Assembly (NCBI GenBank): GCA_963677625.2
Contig: CAXXSW010000006.1
Coordinates: 50,779-114,778, forward strand
Direction: 5' to 3'
DNA: 64,000 bases
From: UBA1351 sp963677625
GTDB lineage: Bacteria > Bacillota > Clostridia > Lachnospirales > Vallitaleaceae
The notes below the pieces were generated by a model. That model did not search any database, was not told the origin of the DNA, and worked only from the letters and a program-made list of their open reading frames with translations. Within the stretch, counting starts at the first letter, position 1. Each line of letters begins with the position of its first letter. Position numbers and translations under genes: made by a program. This document shows, one piece after another, positions 8,896 through 17,261 of the stretch.

Positions 8896-9897
8896 TTAAT
8901 ATTCTACATCCTTTTGAGTTACTCTTTTTCTGAAAACCCAATAGGTCCATATTTGATACGCAAGTACAATAGGCACCATAGTCAGCGCAACAATAGTCAT
9001 CACCTTAAGTGTATAGGGTGAAGAAGATGCATTTTGAACAGTCAGGCTATACACTGCATCTGTTGTTGACTTCATAACATTTGGAAACATACCTGCAAAG
9101 AGACTAGCCACTGCAAAAACAATTGCTGTACCGTTAGAAATAAATGCCCAACCATATCTCTTACCAGCTACCATGACATAAGATAGTAAAACCAAACCTG
9201 TTGTAACAATAAGTGTTATAACGACCACAAGTTTTACTCCATCTGTCACAAAGACAGTTTCACCCAAAAGGATTACCCAAAGGATAATAGCTACTATACC
9301 AATTTTCTTTGCCGCATCAGAGGTTCTGCTAACCAGTTGATCACTTGTCTTTAAAAGCAAGTACAAAGCTCCATGATAGGTAAAGAATGCCAGGCTAAAA
9401 AGTCCTGCAGTTAGGGTATAAATTGAAAGCAAAGAAAAGAAATTTCCTGTGAACTCCATATTAGCATCAATAGGAACGCCTTTTACCAGGTTGGCAAACG
9501 CAACTCCCCATAATAAGGCTGGTAACAAAGATCCACCAAACAAGACCCAATCCCAAGTTTTTCTCCATTTAACAGTGGCTATTTTACTCCTGAACTCAAA
9601 AGCTACTGATCTAGATATCAAAGCCAAAAGAATAAGGAATAAAGCCAGATAAAAACCACTAAACAAGGTGGCATACCAATTAGGAAATGCTGCAAAAATC
9701 GCTCCACCTGCTGTAAGAAGCCATACTTCGTTACCATCCCACACAGGCCCAATCGTATTAATAATCAACCGTCTTTCCTTATCTGAACGTCCTAAGAAAG
9801 GCATCAAAATCATAGCTCCATAATCAAAGCCTTCCAGAAAGAAAAATCCTATGAACAATACACCAATCAAGATAAACCATAAATTACTTAGTTCCAT
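8896..9897 (-). CDS. cydB: Cytochrome bd ubiquinol oxidase subunit II
   Basis: 333 residues with about eight or nine membrane segments. The family N-terminus is clear: WFILIGVLFIGFFFLEGFDYG, then IGPVWDGNEVWLL near residue 50. CydB pairs with CydA in the quinol oxidase that reduces oxygen to water without proton pumping. The start has GGAGGTG upstream and overlaps the end of cydA by 10 bp. Confidence 0.95.
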   Translation of the reverse strand: MELSNLWFILIGVLFIGFFFLEGFDYGAMILMPFLGRSDKERRLIINTIGPVWDGNEVWLLTAGGAIFAAFPNWYATLFSGFYLALFLILLALISRSVAFEFRSKIATVKWRKTWDWVLFGGSLLPALLWGVAFANLVKGVPIDANMEFTGNFFSLLSIYTLTAGLFSLAFFTYHGALYLLLKTSDQLVSRTSDAAKKIGIVAIILWVILLGETVFVTDGVKLVVVITLIVTTGLVLLSYVMVAGKRYGWAFISNGTAIVFAVASLFAGMFPNVMKSTTDAVYSLTVQNASSSPYTLKVMTIVALTMVPIVLAYQIWTYWVFRKRVTQKDVEY

Positions 9898-11267
9898 AAG
9901 TTTTCACCTCCTTGGTTCTCAATTTCTTCACCATGTTCCAAACCTTGTCCACTAACATGACGCTTCATCAAATACACGTCTACAATGGCTAAAACAGAAT
10001 AAATCAGAATGAATCCGATTAAAGAAATGAGAAGACTTGTTCCATCTACAGCCTTGGATACTCCATCTTTTACTGAAAGGAGTCGATACACAATCCATGG
10101 CTGTCTTCCAACTTCCGCCATGATCCATCCAGTGGAATTTGCTATATAGGGAAGGGGCAGCATGAAGATAGAAAGCTTTAGTAACCAGTGTAACTTATCC
10201 GTTTTCTTGAATATCATAGCCACTACTAGTATAGCAAATACGAGTAACATTAGGCCTCCAGTATAAATCATAAGCCTGAAACTCCAGTATGTTAAGGTCA
10301 CAGGTGGGGTATAATCACCCTCGCCAAATTCCTCTTCAAAACCTTTTTGTAGTTGGTTAATACCTTCGACTTTGTGTCTAAAGTTATTATAAGACATAAA
10401 ACTCAAAAGATTAGGAATTCCTATATCAACAGGATTTTCCTTCTTATCTTCGTCAATAATTGCAAATACACTTAGGGGGGCAGATTCTCTTGATTCCCAT
10501 AGCGCTTCAGCTGCAGCCATTTTCATAGGCTGAGTCTTTATGAGATATTTCCCCTGTTGATCTCCAATATAAATAACTAACAGCAAACTGATAAGACCAA
10601 AAACTGCACCGATTTTTAAGGATTTCATAAATTCTTGATCCGGTGATTTTTTCAAGAGATTGTAGGCTGAAATAGCCACAACAAATACAGCTGCTGTTGT
10701 AAAACCAGCAAAAACAACATGAGGGAACTGCAACCACAGATGACCATTCCCGATAATTTCAAAAAAGTTCACCATTTCAGCTCTTCCATTACGAAGGACA
10801 AAACCAGAAGGCTCCTGCATAAAAGAATTCGCTGTCAAAATCCAAAAAGCAGACAAGTTACTAGCAAAAGCAACTAGCCAAATAGCTGCCAAATGGACCC
10901 CTTTGGGTAACTTATCCCATCCAAAAATCCATAAACCCAGAAAAGTTGACTCAAGAAAGAATGCAACTAAGGCTTCAACGGCCAAAGGAGCTCCAAAAAT
11001 ATCACCAACAAATCGTGAATAGGTAGACCAGTTCATACCAAACTGGAATTCCTGAACAATTCCGGTAGCAACTCCCATAGCAAAATTGATTAAAAACAAA
11101 GTTCCAAAATACTTGGTCAATTTCTTGTATCCTTCATTTCCCGTTTTGAAATAAATGGTTTGTAAGACTGCAACCAAAACTGACAAACCCAGCGTCAGTG
11201 GTACAAAAAGAAAATGATAGACAGTGGTAATGGCAAATTGCCACCTTGATAATGACAAAACATCCAT
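9888..11267 (-). CDS. cydA: Cytochrome bd ubiquinol oxidase subunit I
   Basis: 459 residues, the short Q-loop form usual in Gram-positive bacteria (E. coli CydA has 522). The haem b595 ligand region YHFLFVPLTLG is near residue 18, the family motif LAVEALVAFFLEST near 95, and GWIMAEVGRQPW near 385 ends the Q-loop. It oxidises a quinol at the outer membrane face and reduces oxygen. It heads the operon cydABDC, so all genes needed for an assembled enzyme are present. The organism must also have a quinone or acquire one; nothing in this window shows its synthesis. Confidence 0.95.
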   Translation of the reverse strand: MDVLSLSRWQFAITTVYHFLFVPLTLGLSVLVAVLQTIYFKTGNEGYKKLTKYFGTLFLINFAMGVATGIVQEFQFGMNWSTYSRFVGDIFGAPLAVEALVAFFLESTFLGLWIFGWDKLPKGVHLAAIWLVAFASNLSAFWILTANSFMQEPSGFVLRNGRAEMVNFFEIIGNGHLWLQFPHVVFAGFTTAAVFVVAISAYNLLKKSPDQEFMKSLKIGAVFGLISLLLVIYIGDQQGKYLIKTQPMKMAAAEALWESRESAPLSVFAIIDEDKKENPVDIGIPNLLSFMSYNNFRHKVEGINQLQKGFEEEFGEGDYTPPVTLTYWSFRLMIYTGGLMLLVFAILVVAMIFKKTDKLHWLLKLSIFMLPLPYIANSTGWIMAEVGRQPWIVYRLLSVKDGVSKAVDGTSLLISLIGFILIYSVLAIVDVYLMKRHVSGQGLEHGEEIENQGGENLWN

Positions 11268-11300
11268 AAATAAATCCTCCTAATAATCTTTATCAACTTT

Positions 11301-11329
11301 ATGCTACCACATATTGTAGCTATTGTCAC
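11301..11329 (-). promoter_or_regulatory. Promoter of cydABDC
   Basis: On the minus strand GTGACA and TAGCAT are separated by exactly 17 nt. The predicted start lies about 25 nt before the ribosome site. Around the -35 is TTGTCACCTAATAACA, a poor resemblance to a Rex operator; I do not claim Rex control. Confidence 0.55.
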
Positions 11330-11363
11330 CTAATAACAGTTTTCTCAGTAAATTTTTTTCAGA

Positions 11364-11392
11364 TTGAGACCGCTCTTTTCTTAGTGTATAAT
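11364..11392 (+). promoter_or_regulatory. Promoter of galM
   Basis: TTGAGA and TATAAT are separated by 17 nt, a near-consensus sigma-A promoter, divergent from the cyd promoter. Confidence 0.7.
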
Positions 11393-11466
11393 AAAGAAAA
11401 CTTTATTCTAGGGAATAGAGTAATAAAACCAAATAATGTGATTCAGGTTTAGCAAAGGAGAGCATA

Positions 11467-12513
11467 ATGAAAATAACGAGTCAACCATTCGGTAAAACAT
11501 CGAATCATAAAGAGGTAACCGAGTATACGATGACCAATAACCACGGAGCCAGTGTATCTATACTTACCTACGGTGGTGTCATTAACAAGGTCATCGTTCC
11601 AGATGCAAAAGGCCAGTTAGCCAATGTAGTTATAGGCTATGATTCTATACAAGAATACGAAACCTGTTCTGGCTTTATCGGAGCCGCCATTGGTCGTTCT
11701 GCCGGTAGAATTGCTGGAGGAAAGCTAACTATTGATAAGGTATTATATCAATTGCCAATTAATCAAGCTAGCAATAACCTTCATGGTGGGGACAATGGCT
11801 TTGATAAACAAATCTTTGAAGCAACTGAACTACTTGAAGACAAGAAAGCAAGTGTGACCCTTCACTATTTAAGCCCTGACATGGAAGGCGGCTTTCCAGG
11901 TAACCTTGACGTAAATATAACCTATTCCTTTGATGATGATAATGCATTGACCCTTAAATATGTCTGTACAACAGATAAAAAGACCTTTGTCAATCTGACC
12001 AATCATTCCTACTTTAATCTAAGCAGTGATTATAAGACCAAGATTCTCGATCATGAACTCATGATAAAAGCGGATCATGTGTTAGCTGTTGATGAAGTTA
12101 CCATACCCGTTTCTATTGTCCCAGTTAAAGATACTCCATTTGATTTTACAAGCTCCAAACCTATAGGTCGTGACATTGATGCCGATAATGAACAAATCAA
12201 GTTTGGTAGTGGATATGACCATGCCTTCCAGCTAAATCAACCAGGTCAAGGTCCTCAAATCGTAACTAAAGACCCTAAGACAGGACGTATTATGGAAGTA
12301 ACCACAGATGAGGCATGTGTTGTCTTCTACTCAGGTAACTTCTTAGAACCAGACTGTAAAGCCCAAGATGGCACTCCTCTTCACCCAAGAGCAGCTTTTT
12401 GTCTGGAAACCCAGTACTATCCCGATTGTATGAATAATGACTTCTTAGAACCAAAGTTCTTGAGTCCAGATCAAGTTTATAGGAGCAAAACGACTTATAA
12501 ATTCAGTGTATAG
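11467..12513 (+). CDS. galM: Aldose 1-epimerase (mutarotase)
   Basis: 348 residues. The GalM fold is shown by the substrate-binding NNLHGG near residue 100, the catalytic histidine region FVNLTNHSYFNL near 175 and the catalytic glutamate in CLETQYYPD near 310. The enzyme interconverts alpha and beta anomers of glucose or galactose in the cytosol. It is monocistronic with a good AAGGAG site. No gal genes lie nearby, so the sugar cannot be told from context. Confidence 0.93.
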   Translation: MKITSQPFGKTSNHKEVTEYTMTNNHGASVSILTYGGVINKVIVPDAKGQLANVVIGYDSIQEYETCSGFIGAAIGRSAGRIAGGKLTIDKVLYQLPINQASNNLHGGDNGFDKQIFEATELLEDKKASVTLHYLSPDMEGGFPGNLDVNITYSFDDDNALTLKYVCTTDKKTFVNLTNHSYFNLSSDYKTKILDHELMIKADHVLAVDEVTIPVSIVPVKDTPFDFTSSKPIGRDIDADNEQIKFGSGYDHAFQLNQPGQGPQIVTKDPKTGRIMEVTTDEACVVFYSGNFLEPDCKAQDGTPLHPRAAFCLETQYYPDCMNNDFLEPKFLSPDQVYRSKTTYKFSV

Positions 12514-12577
12514 ACGAAAGACAGCACCTAACTAGCTTTAAGGTTTTATAATTCCCAACTATATTTCATCTAAAGAA

Positions 12578-12690
12578 CAGAGAGGCTTCGCCTCCTTTGC
12601 TTTAGGATTGTTGGCTTAGGTAAGTTTCCTTGTAGGCATCATGTCAGTCTTTTTGGACATGATGCTAAAATGGAGACCTTTCCTGTAGAA
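12578..12690. repeat. Structured intergenic repeat element, copy A
   Basis: This stretch shares about 85% of its first 50 bp with 50284-50335. It contains a short hairpin (GAGGC-TTC-GCCTC, 12582-12594), a conserved TTTCCTTG, and an inner 10-bp hairpin (GCATCATGTC 12636-12645 with GACATGATGC 12656-12665), closed by AGGTAAG and CTTTCCT. The inner hairpin has a different sequence in copy B but the same position. Both copies follow, on the minus strand, directly after an intrinsic terminator. Function is unknown; see findings. Confidence 0.7.
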
Positions 12691-12697
12691 AAACAAG

Positions 12698-12747
12698 AAA
12701 CGGAGATTTATAAGTCAAGCCATGCCTAACACTATAAATCTCCGTTT
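12698..12747. terminator. Long inverted repeat, bidirectional terminator between galM and the SLH-CAP gene
   Basis: A 15-bp perfect stem (12698-12712 with 12733-12747) encloses a 20-nt loop. Short U-runs occur on both strands. It lies between two convergent genes. Confidence 0.65.
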
Positions 12748-12774
12748 TCAATATCTTATATACCTATAACCTAG

Positions 12775-14244
12775 CTATTTAGCCTCAAAATAATTTTCAG
12801 TCACATAGTAGGTATACTTTGAACTCTCATCAACATATATGGAAATACCCACGTATTCCAATCTTTCATTTAGCTTATTCCTCTTATGCCCTTCCGAAAA
12901 CATAAAGCCAAAATGCATATCCATACCAGTCGAATAACCTCCAGCTACATTCTCAGCCCAATAGATTGCATGAATCCCTTGATCTGTCATACGCTCACGA
13001 GGTTCGGACCCGTCTGAACCTTTATGTCCAAAAACGTTCTCAGCCATATCTTTACTATGAAGATAGGCAGAATCGTGGGCTTGAAAAGAATAGCTAAGTG
13101 GTGCTACACCAACTTTTGCACGTTCAGCATTAGCTAGATAAAACATGGTCATTTCCTCACCGGCAATAGATTCTTCTGTATAATCCTTTATAAACTCAGT
13201 ATTTCTATCTTGAATCATTACACCTGCAATTCCGTCAGACTTATCCTTATCACTATAATATATAATATTCAGATCGCCATCCTTGACATATAAATAGTAA
13301 CTGTATACTGCCGGATCTTTATAGTAAGCATCTATAAGCTCACTGCCTCCGATAGTAATGCCATAGGGAGTTGACAAATCTGTATTACTGGCAACGCTAA
13401 CTACCTTTTGTCCTTCTAGTTCAGCAAAGACCAACCAGGAATAGTCATCGTAGTATACGTACGTCTCATAACCTGATAAGGAGGGATAAGTGTCATTAGG
13501 ATTACCCAAAGTCCCGATAAGTTCTTCTCTTGTCATCCCTACATAAATACCTTTGATATTATACTCTTTATTAATAGAAGATTCATTTGTAAGGTCTTCA
13601 CTATATCCTGCAACCGCAAGGATATCTTCTGGTAATTTTCTTCTAGATTCATCTAACATTCGGATGATGACTGTTGCAGCCTCAGCCCTATTGGTCAAAA
13701 AATCACTTCGTATATTCCCATCAGCATAACCGGTTATAATTCCGGCCCCATAAACCTGAAGGACTGACATACGATGCTCTGCTTTAATATTGGCATAGTC
13801 TTTAATAGCTGAAGCATATTCAAGAATCTCTTCTTGGTTCAAGCTACTTTCAAGATCAAGCACCCGACTAAGTATATCAGCCATTTCACCACGATTGATA
13901 TATCTTTCATAGTCTTCGTAATAATTAGAATCAATAATATCAGCCTTAATTGCTGCATCTACATAAGAGGAATACCAATATTTTCCACGAGTTTCATCAA
14001 ATTCAATATTGGCTGCTACAACGATAAGTTTAATAAACTCACCGACCTTAATCTGCTTGTCTGGTCTAAAGGTATGATCTTCATACCCACTGATAATACC
14101 TTTATCAACTAATTCCGTAACATCCTGATAAAACCATTCACTGCCCTCTATATCATCAAATCCGATGCTTCCATATGATTCAAAAGAGCCTGATCCAAAC
14201 AATAGCAATATAATTATAAATCCACTAAATAATTTTGTTCTCAT
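12775..14244 (-). CDS. SLH-domain CAP (SCP-like) secreted protein
   Basis: About 489 residues. A signal peptide (MRTKLFSGFIIILLLFGSGSF) is followed by two or three S-layer homology repeats (about 30-210) with GIISGYEDHTFRPD and GIITGYADGNI. Next comes a CAP-associated domain (about 230-330, with YVGMTREELIGTLGNP), then a C-terminal CAP domain (about 365-489) with NAERAKVGV, HSKDMAENVFGHKG and AENVAGG. SLH repeats bind pyruvylated wall polymer, so the protein should sit on the cell surface. The role of bacterial CAP domains is mostly unknown. The start at 14244 is preferred because AGGTGA lies 5 nt upstream; a GTG at 14253 is possible. Confidence 0.85.
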   Translation of the reverse strand: MRTKLFSGFIIILLLFGSGSFESYGSIGFDDIEGSEWFYQDVTELVDKGIISGYEDHTFRPDKQIKVGEFIKLIVVAANIEFDETRGKYWYSSYVDAAIKADIIDSNYYEDYERYINRGEMADILSRVLDLESSLNQEEILEYASAIKDYANIKAEHRMSVLQVYGAGIITGYADGNIRSDFLTNRAEAATVIIRMLDESRRKLPEDILAVAGYSEDLTNESSINKEYNIKGIYVGMTREELIGTLGNPNDTYPSLSGYETYVYYDDYSWLVFAELEGQKVVSVASNTDLSTPYGITIGGSELIDAYYKDPAVYSYYLYVKDGDLNIIYYSDKDKSDGIAGVMIQDRNTEFIKDYTEESIAGEEMTMFYLANAERAKVGVAPLSYSFQAHDSAYLHSKDMAENVFGHKGSDGSEPRERMTDQGIHAIYWAENVAGGYSTGMDMHFGFMFSEGHKRNKLNERLEYVGISIYVDESSKYTYYVTENYFEAK

Positions 14245-14376
14245 TTTATTCACCTAAATATTTCTTTTACTCTACTTTGCCAATATTCATTATACAGGAA
14301 AATATGACAAAAACAAGAAACCTTCAAACCCATGAGTAACCTTCCTCGAACGAAGATTCCATATGCATTGAGTCAT

Positions 14377-15657
14377 TTATTTTATGTATCGGTGTTTGAA
14401 GGTAGACCTACCACTGGCATAGTCCCCTACTACTTGCCCTCTGCCAAATAACTTATATTTATAAATAATAAGACCATCTAAACCTACTGGACCTCTCGAA
14501 TGAATCTTATTCGTTGATATACCAACTTCAGCTCCAAAGCCATACTTGAATCCATCTGAAAAACGAGTAGAACAGTTATGAAAAACATTTCCTGAATCCA
14601 CTAGCATCATAAAGGCTTTTGCTTCATCATCACTGGATGTTACTATCGTTTCTGTATGACCGGATCCATAAGTATTGATATGGTCTATAGCCGCTTTCAT
14701 ATCATTGACCACTTTGATGGACAATTCATAATCCAAATATTCAGTTTTCCAGTCTTCTTCAGTAGCTGGGATACAGTCTATATATCGTCTACATGTCTCA
14801 TCCCCATGAATAATCACATTTTTCTTAGCCAACTCTTTAGCTAACTCAGGCAGGTAGGCTTCTGCAATTTCCTCATGGACCAATAAAGTTTCCATTGCAT
14901 TACATACAGCCACATACTGGGTTTTAGAATCGTAAGCAATACGAACTGCCATATCCACATCAGCATCCTTATGGATGTATCCATGACAGATTCCATCTGC
15001 ATGTCCTAAGACTGGAATTCTTGAGTTCTCGATAATATATCTCACAAAAGAGTTAGATCCCCTTGGTATAATCAAATCAATATACTCGTCTAATTTTAAG
15101 ATCTGACCGACTTCCTCTCTAGATTCAAGATTAAAAAGCCATCCCTCAGGCATTCCAGCTTCTACTGAAGCTTCACTAATCAGCTCTGATAATATTTTAT
15201 TGGTTTCTATGGCCTCTCTTCCACCCTTAAGAAGAACCGCGTTACCACTTTTCAGACATAAACTTGCTATTTGAACCAAGGCATCAGGTCTAGACTCAAA
15301 GATAACTCCAATGACACCAATTGGACAGCTTTCACGATAGAGAGTGAGATCATCATCTAGTTCTGTCTCCATCAAAATCTTACCAATAGGATCTTCAAGT
15401 TCTACCAAACTCCTGATACCTTCAACCACCCCATTTAGTTTACCTTCATCAAATTTCAATCTTTTCATTAGGGGCATTTCAAGATTTTCCTGGTCACTTC
15501 TTTTAAGGTCTGCCTCATTGGCTCTATATATCTCTTGTCTTCTTTCCCATAACTTGTCAGCCACCTTGAGTAAAGCCTGATTCTTTTCCTCAGATCCTGC
15601 AGCAGCCAATAATATGGAAGCTTTCTTGGCCGCTTGTGCCGCTTCTAACATTATCAT
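14377..15657 (-). CDS. proA: Gamma-glutamyl phosphate reductase
   Basis: About 426 residues. It has the aldehyde dehydrogenase-like ProA pattern: PIGVIGVIFESRPDALVQ near 105, LKGGREAIETN near 140 and the catalytic cysteine in YVAVCNAMETLLVH near 270. It reduces gamma-glutamyl phosphate to the semialdehyde in proline synthesis. The longest frame starts with TTG at 15696, but its first 13 codons span the ribosome site AGGAGG (15664-15669), so ATG at 15657 is the start. proB is not adjacent. The predicted transcript ends without an obvious terminator. Confidence 0.95.
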   Translation of the reverse strand: MIMLEAAQAAKKASILLAAAGSEEKNQALLKVADKLWERRQEIYRANEADLKRSDQENLEMPLMKRLKFDEGKLNGVVEGIRSLVELEDPIGKILMETELDDDLTLYRESCPIGVIGVIFESRPDALVQIASLCLKSGNAVLLKGGREAIETNKILSELISEASVEAGMPEGWLFNLESREEVGQILKLDEYIDLIIPRGSNSFVRYIIENSRIPVLGHADGICHGYIHKDADVDMAVRIAYDSKTQYVAVCNAMETLLVHEEIAEAYLPELAKELAKKNVIIHGDETCRRYIDCIPATEEDWKTEYLDYELSIKVVNDMKAAIDHINTYGSGHTETIVTSSDDEAKAFMMLVDSGNVFHNCSTRFSDGFKYGFGAEVGISTNKIHSRGPVGLDGLIIYKYKLFGRGQVVGDYASGRSTFKHRYIK

Positions 15658-15771
15658 GTGAAACCTCCTAGTTCCTTTGAACTGGCTGTCAGACAATAGT
15701 AAGGCCAGTTTCGTTTACTTATCCATCTATATTTTCACTATTTTAGCATAGCAAAGTACTAAAAACAAGTA

Positions 15772-15797
15772 AAAGCAACTTTCTGGAAAGTTGCTTT
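15772..15797 (-). terminator. Intrinsic terminator after the PilZ gene
   Basis: An 11-bp perfect stem (AAAGCAACTTT with AAAGTTGCTTT) with a 4-nt loop lies about 30 bp after the PilZ stop codon. Confidence 0.7.
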
Positions 15798-15828
15798 ACA
15801 TTTATTGTTTATTAAATTGTAAACTCAA

Positions 15829-16185
15829 TCAATTAATTTCTTTATCTCCAAGATATGCCTCGTATTCATCAACTTTATTCGAAAGAAACTCAGCCAATCC
15901 TACAAACTCACAGCCATATAGGTTACTGCCCTCTGCTTCTTCCTTACGAATAATCTTAATGACACAATAGAAAAACCGTTTCTCATTAAATTCAATCTTA
16001 GCGTTGAAATAGTAATCCAGGGGCAAGTCATCACTACAGATGAAACCGATACCGGTTTTAGAAATATTAATGACCTCAATAGTCTCATTAATATCAGTAA
16101 TGACCTCATTGTCTTGCTTAAATAACTTGTCTATATCAATAACCAATTTAATCGGCAAACGCTTGTGTCGACGTCTTTCTTCCAT
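15829..16185 (-). CDS. PilZ-domain c-di-GMP-binding protein
   Basis: About 118 residues and essentially a single PilZ domain. The two c-di-GMP-binding motifs are both present: RRRHKR at residues 5-10 (RxxxR) and NISKTGIGF near residue 43 (D/NxSxxG). Such stand-alone PilZ proteins act as cytosolic c-di-GMP effectors, often on motility or surface polymer synthesis. The ATG at 16185 is preferred over an upstream GTG because the GGAAGGTGGG ribosome site overlaps the latter. It lies about 65 bp after a degenerate GGDEF protein, so both may be cotranscribed. Confidence 0.88.
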   Translation of the reverse strand: MEERRRHKRLPIKLVIDIDKLFKQDNEVITDINETIEVINISKTGIGFICSDDLPLDYYFNAKIEFNEKRFFYCVIKIIRKEEAEGSNLYGCEFVGLAEFLSNKVDEYEAYLGDKEIN

Positions 16186-16258
16186 AGTACCCACCTTCCT
16201 TGTAGCCTATATTCAATTATAGTACATATATAAAAGATTCACAAGAAGATTCATATAA

Positions 16259-17200
16259 TTACTGAAACTTTCGTAATATAGTTTTGTAATTATTAACCTT
16301 ACGTTTATCATATCTTATGTTTTGAGATATGGCCCTATCTAATATTTTTGAATTATTAATAGAACTCATCAGTTTTGTATAGATGGTTTCAAAATCATCT
16401 CCATCCGAACCTAAAGTCAAACCATAAAGGTAAAGTTTACCTTTTGTTGATATGACTCCACTCTCTTTATTGATATTGAATTGGTGCCTAATCTTATTCT
16501 CCACTTCCACCAAAAAATTCTTCGGTGTAAAGGGACATACAATCAGATAATAATCCTTTTCATGTGTATTAAGGACGATATCTGTTTCACGTAAGGCATT
16601 TTTTAACACATCAACAAAAAGGACTTTCTCTTCTGCCGCCACAACACTTAAATCCACCATAACAAAAGACAAATCATAGTTCCCTCTTATGGCACGATTC
16701 ACTTCAAGTTCCACATTAGACTTAAAATCATTAATGCCATCATTAGAATCAAGAACCCGCAACTGTGGCAACCGCATTAAGGTAGTAACTTTCTTCCTGA
16801 AAGATGTAACCTCAAAGGGTCTAGCCATTAAATCATCAACTCCTGCTTCCTGACAAGCATCAATATATTTAATCTCATATTTTGGAAAAATAACCAAAAT
16901 CTTCCATCCGTTCTCTTTCATGGTCCTAATTTTCTTATATTGCTCCTCATAGTCATGAATGTACTCATGAATATAAAGCTTATTGGTATGGGTGATTAGC
17001 TTCATTTTAAAGGGAAGCTCTTCTTTCTCAAAAACTTCAATAAAAGACACATGCATATCTGTCAGTGTAGGTATAATTTTAATTTTTAATTGATAATCCC
17101 TAATGAATAAAAGTACTTTCCCTTCCATGGTATCACTCTCTTTTCTCAAATCAATATAGCCGACATAATCATCCTTGATAACTGTCATTACACCACTCAT
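16259..17200 (-). CDS. Degenerate receiver plus degenerate GGDEF-domain protein
   Basis: 313 residues with no membrane segments. The region around residues 90-150 (GWKILVIFPKYEI, then DDLMARPFEVTSFRKKV) has the shape of the second half of a response-regulator receiver, with RPF in place of the usual KPF. The region 170-295 follows the fold of a GGDEF domain (LSFVMVDLS, ALRETDIVLNTHEKDYYLIVCPF) but the GGDEF signature is replaced by EKDYY. It is therefore unlikely to make c-di-GMP and may be a sensor or scaffold. Its neighbour is a PilZ protein. The N-terminal 90 residues match nothing I recognise. Confidence 0.6.
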   Translation of the reverse strand: MSGVMTVIKDDYVGYIDLRKESDTMEGKVLLFIRDYQLKIKIIPTLTDMHVSFIEVFEKEELPFKMKLITHTNKLYIHEYIHDYEEQYKKIRTMKENGWKILVIFPKYEIKYIDACQEAGVDDLMARPFEVTSFRKKVTTLMRLPQLRVLDSNDGINDFKSNVELEVNRAIRGNYDLSFVMVDLSVVAAEEKVLFVDVLKNALRETDIVLNTHEKDYYLIVCPFTPKNFLVEVENKIRHQFNINKESGVISTKGKLYLYGLTLGSDGDDFETIYTKLMSSINNSKILDRAISQNIRYDKRKVNNYKTILRKFQ

Positions 17201-17261
17201 TGTATATATCGACAGGATTGTAAGCTTTATTATAAGGGATATATAAGTAATTGGTACTATT

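Noticed and set aside
11322..11339. Possible Rex operator at the cydA promoter
   Set aside because: TTGTCACCTAATAACA has one good half-site only; the second half does not fit TTAACAA without a shift.
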